Shown: positions 1-12,306 of the stretch, piece by piece
Position numbering within the stretch: the stretch's first letter is position 1
Layout: each line of letters opens with the position of its first letter
Assembly (NCBI GenBank): GCA_000181795.3
Contig: CM012954.1
Span: 16,826,560-16,890,559, forward strand
Length of the DNA: 64,000 nucleotides
Source of the DNA: Trichinella spiralis
Lineage: Eukaryota > Nematoda > Enoplea > Trichinellida > Trichinellidae
Direction of reading: 5' to 3'
Position numbers and translations under genes: made by a program
The notes under the pieces: model-generated
Databases searched by the model: none
Seen by the model: the letters and a program-made list of their open reading frames with translations, nothing else
What the model was told of the DNA's origin: nothing

Positions 1-2388
1 TAATTTTCAACGGGCCCAACATGCCTAAAAGACCAGACACTGCGCACGTAGCGTTCTACACCGCACTACATAAGTTGGATATGCTACTCTAATATGAATT
101 AGAACATAATGTCAGCAAAAAATAAACAATTAATGAGCACACTGGTTGCGCTCTATCCCACGCATAATTAACTGTATAAAAATTTTGATTTATCTAATGT
201 CTTCATGGTGCAAAATTTAGAAAACAATATAAAGTGACAATAAAATTAAATTGAAAACGTTTTTTGTATGAAAACGGTATTTTTCTGTCTTGCATAATAG
301 ATATCACTGTACGCTTAATGATATTCGACCTGCTAAGTTGAGAATGAAATTGAATGCCATAAGCAAGTGTAAATTGAAAATTTTATCGTCTTCTCCAATT
401 AAATCTAGACGATTACCTATAATAGCAAATTGAAATATGGATTTGTTCAAAACCTTCAGTGTTCAACTATATGTAATTGAGAATTCTGCTTTAAAAGTAG
501 TATTTCAAGTTTTACGCATCTTCAAATTGAAAAGTGCTTAAATTCTTAAATATACATGCATTCATAGCAAAATATCAGGAAAATAAGTTTCAGTATTAAA
601 TGTTCACCTGAATGTGGCATCTTGTACTTGCACCTTGGTTACGCTGCGCCACCGTTTATAGAACAGCACAGTAATAAAATAATAACTATGCATGTGTATT
701 ACTTAGTAACCTTCTTATCGTTAATTTGGCAATTTAAATAATGTATCTTACTGTATCTTCAATTATTAATTATCTTTCCGTGATTTTATTTTTGAAGTGT
801 AATTTAACTTCATATTATAAAAGATGTTTTTACTCTTTCTCTTTCCATCTTCTTTATTTCCCTTTTATGCTTTGTATTATGTGCTCATGTAAGATCGAAC
901 TGTCTGCTGGAAATACGACATTTATGTGAAATGAGACTTTCATTTACTTCTCTGACAACATTGAAGCCGTGGTGCATCCAAGCTGGCTATAATTAGTTGT
1001 ATTAATACCTGCAGATTCACATATACTCTTAATTTATTGCTTTTTGACTCATGCCTGATTTTCAGATATACTGTAATGTCCTGTTGTGTGTTTTGTATTG
1101 TGTGCTTGTCTGTGCACAACGATACTTCCGATAATTTTCTGCAATGCTTCATATTCCCGCTTCATCCTAACAACAATGTGAACCTAATTTACGCAACACT
1201 TTTTCCAGTATCCGTCACAAATGCACTTTCCTTCCGCTGCTTTACTGTTTTGTACCTCTTTTCCCAAATTCTGACTACTTTATAATTAGCAAAATCAAAT
1301 GTCCCTCGTCCGATCGATTGTCAGTGTGACGCAGTTTCATTTGCCGTCATCATTCACAAATTTTATTCTCCCGTGTTGCATTATCTGTACTAAGATGTGT
1401 TCCATTCGTGCAACTTGTCTGTACGATTCCAATATAAAACCTTTCCCACTCTTCAATGGCTTACGTCAACACCACACACCGTTTTTAATCTTCCTGTCGA
1501 TGCTGCCAACGTGCTAGATTAATTTGGCATCAACAGGCAATTAAGCAGTCAAGAACATAAGAATATGTAAGTGAACAAATGCTTTAATGATTATTGTTAT
1601 GATTCTCATGTGTGATTTGACAACTCTGAACGAGCAGTGAAACCAAACATAAAATGCACAGTGTGAAATAATGCGCTTCCAGATTGAAAAGCATTATAAT
1701 ATGAACACACATTTTTGGGGTTGCTTTAGAAAAAGTGTCATATATTGCAAAAAAATAACGAAACTTTACAAATTAAATTACAATGTTCACTGGCATAAAT
1801 AAGTTAATGAATTTTATTTTTATACATGCTTTCTTGTTGTGGTTAGTTTCTCTGCTGCTGCCAAATACAATTACTTAGCCCGTTTCGCCACTGTAAGCCA
1901 GTAGCCACGCACTTGTTTTTTTCTTATTACTGCTCACTGTTAATATTGATTGTTTCAGCTTTATTATTATTATAAGAGAAACAAATCGTTGCAACTTGTC
2001 TGTCAGCAAAATAATAATAATGAAAATATTGTGACATTGATCAATTTGTGGCTGACAAATTATTGAAATGACAAATAATAAAGTGAAAATGAGAAATTAA
2101 TAAAATGGGGAAAATTTTGAATGAAAATGAAACAAGATTGTAGTTGTGGAAAGTGAGTGAAAGAGTATAGAAAGTTGAATGCGAGTGAGTTTTTATTTAT
2201 TATGTTAAACTGGCGCAATCTACTTAGTCAGCAGAGCCAAATAAATTTTAAATTTAACAGAGATATTTTTTAAAAGTGAAAACTGAAAGAAAGCAAACAC
2301 ATGTACGTGAGTGCATACGTTTGGTGAAAAACAATTGCTGCTTTCAGTTATTCCTATTATATCATTATTATTATTATTATTATTATTA

Positions 2389-2441
<53 letters not shown>

Positions 2442-4600
2442 GTTATTATTATTATTATTGTTATTATTATTATAGAAGATTGATCCAAAGTTCTGATCTG
2501 AGAAAGGAAGGAAAGGAAATGAAATGAAAGGAAGACAAAATAGTAGAAGAATAAACAATGATCAAAATTTGTTAAAAAGAATATCGATTTATTTGAAAAT
2601 TACTTTGAAAAAAGAACTAAAATATTCAAAAAAATTCCAAGAACTCACGTGAAATAATTTGAAATTTGGTAAAATGTTAATAAAACATACATGTGATCAT
2701 GTAACATACAAACAACAAATATAGATGTAAATGAATAAATAAGTAAACAAATGTTTTAAAAGACTCGATCACCGATGTAAAGTATTTGAAAGGTAAATTT
2801 TTTAAATATTAAAAAATAGGTAAATTGATACTAAAAATGCGCATCTGAAGTAAATGCAAACAGTATTATGCAGGACGTTGATCATATCATAAGCATTATT
2901 ATATTGCTTACTTTTTCTCCATGTGCAATTGAATGTGTTTGTAAGAAATGGTAGTTCGTTGAAGATTTCTGCGAATAGTTCCAGTGATACCTATATTAGT
3001 GTGATGCATAACTTTGATATCTGAAAACATGCAAATTTAACATGAAAACTAGCAATAGCAATGATTACAAGTTCTACTTCATTTTCATCTCCTGTATATG
3101 AAGTATTCAGTTTCACATTATGTGAATTGTGAAAGTGAAAATGGTGAACGCAAATATGTACTATACTTCTTTTGTTTGTTTTAAGCACCTTTAAAAATCA
3201 AAAGTAATGTACTACTAATAATATTTAAAAGTGAATAGTGATAGCAGAAAATCTAAAAAGTTTACATTTATTATGTTTGTCAAGTTATGCGAATAGCATA
3301 TATCACAAAAGTATCAGCATACATTCTCAAACATCACTTACCTTTTAAAAATAGATGACTTTCAAAAGTGGAATTATATTTCCCACATGCCACTCTTTTG
3401 TTGCATTTGCTTCCAAATCATGACAATGCTGAAAGTGAATAATATTATTGTGGTCATCAAAACATGAAAACAAATATAGGTACACGTTTGTGTAAAGCAT
3501 CTGATTTAATTATCTGAAAGGGAACAATAATAATGCTAATACAGATTCTGATTAGCGTTCTTTCACCATAATTGAAAGTCAACCAAATAGTATTCATAGA
3601 AAAGTAAAGGCAACATAATATAAAATATAATTCAAAGATGGTATTGAAGAGCGGAATTACAGTTGAACACGTACCTGTAGCCGTTGCACAGTATTAAATA
3701 ACTGAATATAATAAAAATGCTCTAAAGTGGTGTTTGATAATAAGTAAATTATGCAAATAGAAAACTACTTTGCCTCCGGTAGAACAGCCTAATTTTACAT
3801 CACTAATAGCGTAGTAGCGTGCATATGGTGAAGAATTTTATTAAATTATTAAATGACGAATGTCATTCACTTTTTATTTAAATGCATAATATAACGGAAA
3901 ATTTCATTATGATGCGGATTTCTTTCACTGAAATAATATGAAAACCTGAAGCACTAAATATTTCTAACATAATCTGTAAACACTTCTAAATTAAATAAAT
4001 TTAGCTGCGTGAAAGTGTGATGTGATGCAGTACATTGTATTAGATGTTTTCCTTACAATCAATGTGCGAAGTATAATGAGCAGTTTTTATCAAAAATCAA
4101 CTAATAAAATATAATATCAGTTAAATGCATTTGTTGAATAAAACTAATAACATATTTCAGGAAAAGTTAACATAGAAATTATGTTCAGCTTCAAACCATT
4201 TATGGGTACGAAAATTACTAAAAATACCATAATAATAGATATAATTAGAAAAAATGACAAATAAACGATTGATACAAACAGCACAATTACAAAAAGAAAT
4301 ACGATTTGCTAAAATCATGAACAAGAAAGAATACAAGTAAATTTCAAATTCTATACATGCTAGTGATAAAGAAATGCAGCAGGTAAATGAAAGGTGAAAT
4401 ATCGCCTTTAACAAAACGAAATGTAACATACAGAAAAACCGCTAAATCGCTTCACTTTCATGTTATGATTACAGCATAACCATTTGAATACTTTTGAAAA
4501 CATAAATAACATTATACATTTGTATTTGAAAAATGATTAATAGAGTTGTCAAAGAAAGACAGCTCAATTACTTCAAATATAATGGATTGAGCAATACGGA
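1..4600. other. Gene-poor AT-rich stretch
   Basis: I see no convincing exon on either strand. All open frames are short, low in complexity and lack family motifs. The stretch contains the (ATT)n tract at 2.36 kb, listed separately. A pyrimidine-rich plus-strand segment at about 820-1500 gives several short open frames, but none has coding character. Confidence 0.6.
2362..2474. repeat. (ATT)n trinucleotide microsatellite
   Basis: About 110 bp of almost uninterrupted ATT/TAT repeats, broken by a few single-base changes (ATC, GTT). It reads as poly-Asn on one strand and poly-Tyr on the other, which explains the spurious open frames here. Confidence 0.95.
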
Positions 4601-4639
4601 AAAAATATTGAAAGAATATGGAAATATTGAAAAATATGA

Positions 4640-5560
4640 ATAATCATTTCCAAATCAAAATGTAAAATGCTTCATTTATTAAATTTCATTCACATTGGGT
4701 ATGTATCAACAAAGTTACGGTTGCGTAAATACTCTATCAATCAAGATAGACAAACTGCCAACTTTGAAAGCAATTTATTCCACACTTATCGGATTGCGTT
4801 CAATCAGAATTTGCAGAAGTCTCTAATCTATCGATATAAAACCATGCCCAAAAAAAAGATTTCAAAATTGTGAAAAATCATTTTTCACTCAAAACGCGAA
4901 AACAGCAAAGTCTATAGCCCACAAAATTTCGAAATTTTCATAAAACCTATTTTTCTCCAAAAATAGTATTTAGAATGTAGGAAAAAATTAGAAAACAACA
5001 ATGAGCTTGATCCCAGGTTCCCTGATTGCGTATTTCTCGAGAAATTGTAAACAAAATTGAAACTAAAATACAATTTTAATAGTGATGAAAGGAAAAGAAA
5101 TAAAATATAAAAGTTGAAAACGTCATAGTAGAAAATGATTTTGTTAAAATTTATCAAGAAATTCACAATATTTTGAGCAAAAACAAGTTCTTGCTTAAAT
5201 AACATTTGTTCCTGAATTTTGTTTTCATGTTACAGCATCCAAAAAGTTTCAAATTTTTGTAAAAGATCTTTCCTTGACTGAATACGCTACAGAAATAAGA
5301 ATTAGTCGAAATAATCATATATATAAATACAAATTTAATCCAATGTGGGGTTTCTTTTATTTGTAAATATCATAATCGCTAACCAACTATTCCATAAAAT
5401 TTCTGAAAAAATCATCGATTACATGTTATTGTAAATTTATATACCCATAGTTAACGCAGTATTGTGGTTTGTAATCAACCATGCAATAAATAAATCGTTC
5501 GAATTTCGTGGAACCATGCTTTTAGTATTTTCGAACTTATGAGTTAATATCTAGAAAATA
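4640..5560. repeat. Dispersed AT-rich repeat, copy 1
   Basis: This block shares several short diverged segments, in the same order, with 8630-9330 and partly with 9830-10200. One is a CTGATTGCGTATTTC-like segment. Another is AAAAAATCATCGATT followed by TGTTATTG. It has no coding potential that I recognise. It looks like an old dispersed repeat; the family and its ends cannot be set by eye. Confidence 0.5.
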
Positions 5561-5829
5561 GCATTGGAAATTATTTTTGACTATGAATTCCAATGGAATG
5601 CTGATGCAATATAAACAATAAAAATTCATGTGCAATGAACGGATAATCCGGCGTATGCATCGCATTATTGGAATAGAATAATTTCAAATGCTTTGAAAGA
5701 AGAATTGAGAAGCATTATTAAATTCACCCAATGAGGACAATTTAAAAGCGCTGTCTCGCTGAACGCCACAACAACAAAATGACCCAGACAAAACACGCCC
5801 TCGAATGTCTGAATTTCAGATTTGAAAAT

Positions 5830-6230
5830 TCAAAAATGTCCCACATAAATGGAATTTTTATTGAAAAGCTTTTCACAAAAATCTAAAGACTCTGGCTTCT
5901 CCTTTTGACAAAGAAAATTTACCAGACCATAAAAATGTAATTTACATAATCTCCTTGTTGATGCAAAATTAAAAAAAATTTGATCAAGGTGATAAAATAG
6001 GAGTGAGGCATCTGCATGAAATGTGGCAGGAAATATCCCTCGATTTTCAAGCGAGAGACATTCAACTGCTTTCAAAAATTCGGAAGATATGCATCGATGG
6101 CAATTCATAAACATGCTCGCTGCAACGTTCAGTACACCTTGTAAGAGTGCACCAACCATCAAATCAACCACCAGTGGAATACGAGCAAGCGGACGTTTCC
6201 ACTGCCAAGTGGAGTGAAATAATTTTCATA
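5830..6230 (-). pseudogene. Repeat-associated coding-like fragment, copy 1
   Basis: A minus-strand frame of about 113 codons. Its first part (near 6140-6225) encodes a QWKRPLARIPLVVD-like segment followed by ALLQ. The same frame recurs, diverged, at 7210-7300 and as a shorter trace at 7605-7665. I do not recognise the protein. Because the other copies diverge directly after the shared part, a decayed repeat or duplicated gene fragment is more likely than a live gene. A single exon of an unknown gene is possible. Confidence 0.35.
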
Positions 6231-7204
6231 TTCATAATTAAAGCAAAATTTTATTGCTCATGATATTTACTGTTGATAATTATTAGAAACATATGAGAGA
6301 AGAAATCACATATCAAAAAATTAATTTGATAATGAAAATTTAAATTTACTCGCAACATGAAAATAAAAATATTTCATTATTTATGTATATGATTTTCTTT
6401 TGCTTTTTTTTGGATGAATTCTATTTGAAAAGTTGTAAAAACGGGGAGTGATCGCATTTTGATCGAAAGACATTGTTACTGGATGATTGGGATCTTGGCA
6501 TTGATTTCATATCATTAAAAGGTGTTGAATGAAGTAAATCATAACAGATTTATATTAAATGAATAAAGCGTGTATGTAAAAGTCAACAAGAAGTTACAAC
6601 ATTATCTTTTTTTTCCTTTGATATAAATGATGAGCATTGGAACAGAAGAGCAAACTTTATTAATAAAAAGCAGTTTTGGATAATGTTCTGCATGGGCTTT
6701 GCTTCGGCTGAAAAGGCTTTTCGCAGCTTTTCACAAAACAGAAAATCCCACAAAATTTCAATATTTTTAGAGAACATTTTTTCCTTACAAAAATCACTTG
6801 AATCTATCAGAAAGGATTATACAACTATTTCAAACATATCCGTACCGTGTTTTAGTGTTTAATGTTCGAGAAATTGCGGAAAAAGTAATGGAAACACCAT
6901 TCCAATATCTTAGCACTCAAATTACCAAGTAAAATTTATCTAGAACCAACCCACTTAAATTGAATCACTTTAATTGCTTCTTAATTAAAAGATAATTATT
7001 TGTAAAATTAAAATGCAGCATTTTGAAAAAATGTAACAATTAGAAAAATGAGAATAGTTTTCAGCAATTAAAGCGGACTTTATTAGTTACTGAGGGCCGT
7101 AAATAAAGTCAGAGAATGCTTCATATGGCTACTACTTGCCACATAAATTAATAAAAAGAGAGTGCTCTTCCCATTATATTCTAATTCTGAGGTGCCAGCC
7201 AGTT

Positions 7205-7335
7205 TGTTCACTTTGTAAGAGTGCACAAACCACTATATCAACCATCAGTGGAATACGAACAAGCGGACGTTTCCACTGCCGAATATGATGAAATAATTTT
7301 CATATTTATAATTAGAACAAAATATTGTTATTCTT
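7205..7335 (-). repeat. Repeat-associated coding-like fragment, copy 2
   Basis: It matches 6140-6250 at the DNA level: a GTAAGAGTGCACxAACCA start, then a shared GCGGACGTTTCCACTGCC core, then ATTTTCATATTxATAATTA. On the minus strand the frame RQWKRPLVRIPLMVD is kept and then lost. A third, shorter trace with a GCGGACGTCTCCACCGCC core lies at 7612-7690. Confidence 0.5.
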
Positions 7336-8629
7336 GCTTTTATAATTGATTTTTAATAAATTTGTTTGAATACAATATATTAAAAAAGAAATATCTATGA
7401 AAGAATTAATTTTTCTATGGATATTTAAGTTTATCTGCAGCATCAAAATAGATACATTCCATTTTATAATTAATATGTGATTTTTGCTTTTTAATATATG
7501 AATTCTGTTTGAAAAGTTGTAATGCGTAGGGAGGCCGCTTTTGAACACTACTTGCAGAAGTCAAGTAGTTGCATGAGTTATTTTGGTTTTGTTTTATCTA
7601 CTTCGCTTGCGATGTAGCGGACGTCTCCACCGCCGATTCCAATAAATCAATTTTTATATTTATAATTAAGAGTAAAAATTATTATTTTCATTTAATTTTT
7701 CATTTTTCATCCATTTTTTACAATTTCACAATACTTTTATTTAAATATCTTACATATTTGAAGTGATTAATACCATAAAAGCACAGTTTCATTTCTGATA
7801 AACTTTTTTATAAAAAAGGTGTGAAATATAAAAACTACAATGTCAAATGTTTGAAAACAAGATTAGTATACGCGTTGCTGACTAATATATTGTTTTAAAT
7901 TAAAAAAAATTATACGAGAAAAAATCTGCCTAACGTTAAAAGAGAAACACTGTTGTCTCCATATTTGGTCATATTTCGACTATATAATGAGATTTGTTTG
8001 ATTTGCATTTGTTTAGCTCTTCTACAAAATTCTTCAAGGGCGTGTTAGCTAGTGCAAAGTTGATTTTCAAAAGACCATATTTTAATAATAGATAAGCAAT
8101 GCGCAAAGGATTTATTTAATCAAACTGAATTGTACAAAAATTGGACATTCATTAAGTCACCTATCATCTCATGTTGAGAATTCTTCATAGAGAATATACT
8201 GAGAAATTATGCTCAATATTGATTCCCAACTGCACTGTTAAGTGATTACGACTTATAAATGCAAAAACTGCCTCTTATCACAAAGTGCGTCATCTTCTCA
8301 TCGTTGATGTTCACTCTTTTTGGTTGCTGATTGAAAAATTATTTTTCAGAAATTATTCCAAAAAATAATAGTCCAAATAAAAGCAAATTTAGTATTTGGC
8401 ATTTGATATTGCTTTACAGTGAATTTTCTAATCAAAACGCACTGCCCTGATACACGGACGGCCTCAAACTAAAATTATTTCCAATACGTCAATAAAACGA
8501 ACGACCTCGCATGCAAATTTTTATTTTATTCATTTCTGATGAGAAATGAGACTAGTACCTATTTTTCATTCGTTTTATTTATTTAACTAATGCACTCTGT
8601 TTAGAATAAATTCAATTGCAGCCTTGCCA

Positions 8630-9330
8630 AACTAAAAGCAATTTCCATTGCGGAAAAATACCAATTTAAATTTTCAATTCATGTCCAAGCAAAATTTTGA
8701 TGAAAAGTTTTTTCTCAAAAAAAGGAGTTGATTTATGTCATAAGAAATTGTTTGCAAACTACTACAAACTTATTCGCACCGTTCCTGACTGCGTATTTCA
8801 TAAGATATACCAAAAAAAAGTGAAACTGAGAATAGAATTTTAACATTGTCGAAATAAATAGGAATGAAAATTAAAAGTTCAATAAATACGTATGCATATG
8901 AAATGGTTTCATTAAGTTTTACAACGGAACTATCCTTGTTTTCGGCAAAAAGGACTTAAGTTTAATAAGAATTGTACCTGATTTTCATTTATGCAACAAG
9001 AACTTTCAAAATTCAAAACTTTTCTTTGCTGAAGTTTTTGATTGATTACAATTCAGAGATAGAAACTATCCAAAATTATCAGATTGGAAAACTATTTTCA
9101 TGCTATATGCGAGTTTTTCTCTTCAATAAATGTCAAATGCTTAAACTGACAACTCTATCAAATTTCTCAAAAAATCATCGATTTCGGGTTATTGAACATT
9201 CACATACCTTTATGTGGCACACAATTGCTTGCAATTGGCATCAAACTGTTTTAAAATACGCCGCAGTTTTTGACAAGCATGGAATAAGTTTCACTGTACT
9301 TACTGGTGGATACCTCTAAAAATTCGAACA
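8630..9330. repeat. Dispersed AT-rich repeat, copy 2
   Basis: It is colinear with 4640-5560. Shared landmarks include CTTATTCGCACCGTTCCTGA, GACTGCGTATTTC, and an AAAAAATCATCGATT segment followed by GTTATTG. Divergence is high, so this is an old copy. Confidence 0.5.
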
Positions 9331-9829
9331 AATACCATGCATCAGCCCAGTAATTTGACTTCAGTTGTAAATTTATTTATTTTCCTAGCATTTCTGCGAT
9401 CAATTTTCACCCCAGGTTACTACATTATATACCTATTATGCAAATCGCAATTTTGTCATTGTTACTCAGCGAAAGTAAATTCAAATAGCCATGCATTTGG
9501 TATCAATGAGAAGCTTAATGAATGAAAAAAATGGTATTGCAAACTGCACTCTATGAAATGCTTGCTTTTTAAGAAATAAAACACTTGCAACGCATACGCT
9601 TTAATTCGCAGCAATTAATGATTATTGAACAGTAATAACTTCAGAAAAGCAATTCAATTGATCGTTAAGAAAATAAATTAGAAGAAACCTAATAGTTCGA
9701 TATCAAAAATGTTTTATATGCAGAAACTGGCAGTCTCTGCTTCCGATGAAAGAGAGTTACTGATGGCGAACTTCCCTATGTAATTCCACTATGATATTCT
9801 AATATGTATTAAGATAAGCAATGCGCCAA

Positions 9830-10200
9830 ATTTAGATGCTATTTATTCCACAACTGCTGAGCAGTTTCTAATGAATCTCTCCAAAACACCTTCATTTATC
9901 AGAGTGAAAGTCAAACAATTAAAAAAAGTCCAAATTTTGAATTCTATAGCGCACGAAATTTCGAAATTTTCGAACAAAAACGTTTTCTCTTGAAATGACT
10001 TGAGAATTGATGTTAACTGATCAGGAACGATCAGTGAAGTACTGCAAACTTATCCGCACCGTTGCTAATTGCGCATTTTCCTAGATATTCCGGAAAAAGT
10101 GAAAAACTTTCCTACGTATTAACCTTCCAAGTAGCAAGGGGGCAATTTTGATCGCTCTCTCACTTAAACTGAATCAATTTAATGTGTTCGATACGAAATC
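9830..10200. repeat. Dispersed AT-rich repeat, partial copy 3
   Basis: A partial copy of the element at 4640 and 8630. It has GAAATTTCGAAATTTTC, ACTTATCCGCACCGTTGCT and a TTGCGCATTTTC segment in the same order. It ends just before the piggyBac remnant. Confidence 0.45.
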
Positions 10201-10479
10201 GCTTTTCCTTTTCAGTAGCTTCCCTTTGGACAATTTACTTTTATAAAAAAATATGCCAATTTTTTTCGTGTGACTCAGCAAGAAATATTTTAATCTAGGG
10301 TTAGCTGCACGCAGGCGATTTGTAAATTGCAGTACCTCACTCCTTGCTAATGCAGTCGTAATTTTTCCAGTTATATTGTACGTTACTCACAAAGCAAGTT
10401 TATCTCAATCTCCAAAGTCTGGATATATGTATTAAGTAATTGAATTTTGTTGGCTGAAGCTAATTATTAGACTCCTTCA

Positions 10480-11080
10480 TCGCATTGGGAAGGCAGGTTA
10501 TGTCACAGGGCGTGCTGTCTACGCAGCTGACAAAATTTTTCCATATTGGATGAGGCTATTGATCACAATTTGTTGCCATTTTTGACTATAATCAGTGCAA
10601 TGGAGATTTGGACACGCTTGATAAAATGGTCAAAGAATACAGCACTGTGCGACGTTCCAGGCAGTGACCACTGGTTCTCTTAGTGAACGTCCCGGATACA
10701 GCTAACCTGAATGCGTTCATCGTGTATTCTACAAAAATTCCACCTTGCTGTGGCCAAGTCCCGCGTTGACGGAGGTTTTTCGTAGAACAATTAGAGCTAA
10801 ACTTCGTTCTACCTCACATCCAATAGCGAGCAAACGTGAGTCTCAAGGCACTACTCAGAAACGTCAAAGGGCGATATGAGCGGTGATTCCAATCTGTGAA
10901 GCAAGCCCAGGATTTCATAAAGACAGCCGCAAAAGCGGGAGGTGCTGTACGTGCTCGTGAAAGCTGACAAGTGTAAAATATAATCTGTGCCATCAGGTTG
11001 TGTGTAACCAGCACTATTCTGTTCACACTAGACACATCTGTGACAGCTGCCGTGAAAGTGTGGGTTGAGAAACCGTCTCC
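10480..11080 (+). mobile_element. Decayed piggyBac-type transposase, C-terminal part
   Basis: On the plus strand, one frame from about 10584 reads FDYNQCNGDLDTLDKM, then KEYSTVRRSR, then TANLNAFIVYSTKIP. This matches the conserved piggyBac stretch around the last catalytic aspartate (GGVDTLDKM, then YS..RR.RRWP, then D...LNA.I.Y). In-frame stops interrupt it at several points. A second frame at about 10930-11075 carries a cysteine-rich tail (CCTC, LCHQVVCNQHY, HICDSC) like the C-terminal zinc-binding domain of piggyBac transposases. The element is therefore frameshifted and dead. The N-terminal part, terminal inverted repeats and TTAA flanks were not found. Family assignment is confident; the boundaries are not. 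Confidence 0.8.
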
Positions 11081-11164
11081 ACTGCTTGCGCTTTTTAGAC
11101 GCAACTTAGACGTTTTCGTTCTCTTCTGTACATGATATAAACTTGCATTAAGTGACATAAATTT

Positions 11165-11425
11165 TTGCGGCATGCAGCAAACTTAGTTAAATTATTCGAA
11201 GTTATAATCGAGGCAGACACACAGGATGCACATTTACCCATACACATCATAAAATCTGCAATATGGAGGACAGAAAATCGAAATAAAACACATTTCTTGA
11301 AATCTGTACTCGACGGCTATGTTTCTAGATCATTTCTCACGAAAGTTATATCAAATTTAGACAAAAAAATCCGGGGCCAACCTAACCTCACATTTTCCAG
11401 AATTGATGCCAAAACATCTTGGTAA
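11165..11425 (+). other. Unassigned 86-codon open frame after the piggyBac remnant
   Basis: An open frame with mixed, non-repetitive amino-acid content lies directly downstream of the transposase remnant. I recognise no family, signal peptide or membrane span. It may be part of the transposon's flanking sequence or chance. Confidence 0.15.
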
Positions 11426-11555
11426 TTGAAGGTTTAAATTGCCATTGAAACACTGCACTCACTACAAATAAGAATACATCAACATCAACCAATGACGCAT
11501 CTATCTATTCATAACATGAAAAAGCACAACAACAAAATATACTTACACATATTTA

Positions 11556-11620
11556 TCATATCATATCATATCATATCATATCATATCATATCATATCATA
11601 TCATATCATATCATATCATA
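11556..11620. repeat. (TCATA)13 pentanucleotide tract
   Basis: Thirteen uninterrupted TCATA units over 65 bp. From 11630 to 12300 I see no convincing exon. A GC-richer patch at 11800-12130 remains unexplained. Confidence 0.95.
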
Positions 11621-12306
11621 TTGTGCAGTTATTTAATGAATATTTATATAATAATCAGAATCGTAAAGTATTATATTTATAAAAAAAATTGGCAAAAGCA
11701 CGTAGAATATGTGTTTCACACGTTTTACCTTTCCAGCACAGTAACAAACACAGCAACATACAGTAATATTTCTGGCAATCTGGTATTAATGAATTCTTTC
11801 TTTGGACCAGCGGTGGCGGATCTTCTTCTGTCGTGCCTGATCTCTGGGTCATTCAGAGCGGCTCTTCAGGGCACAATATGATAAGCCTTGATGAGCTCAG
11901 CAGCGTAAGAGAGAAAACAACTGAACGCCACAAAGACGAATGGCAGAAAAAAGAATAAGAAGAGAAAGAAACCAAAAAAGGTTTCGCAGATTTGAAGACG
12001 GAGTTCAGAAATCAAAACTGGCCAATCAGATTGGCACATAAGGGCGGTGAGTTTGAATTAGCGATTAGCATTTGCCTAATCGCATTTTGCGTAGGAGAGA
12101 GATCTGCTGTCCGTAAGACCTTATCGCTGAACTGGATTTCACACTAATCATTCTGGATTAAAATTTATATAAATGATGAGCGGAAAATTTACATCGGCCG
12201 GCTTGCAATCACAACTGAAATCTAACCTCAGATATGAAATCAATTTCTTCTTCTCATTATTTATGTTCAAAATTTTCACAAAAATAAAATATTAAAACAC
12301 TATTTA

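Noticed and set aside
741..1517. A series of plus-strand open frames rich in Phe, Leu and Ser
   Set aside because: Low-complexity pyrimidine-rich DNA, with no splice-consistent model and no family match.
2220..2558. Open frames encoding poly-Asn or poly-Tyr
   Set aside because: They are the translation of the (ATT)n microsatellite on either strand.
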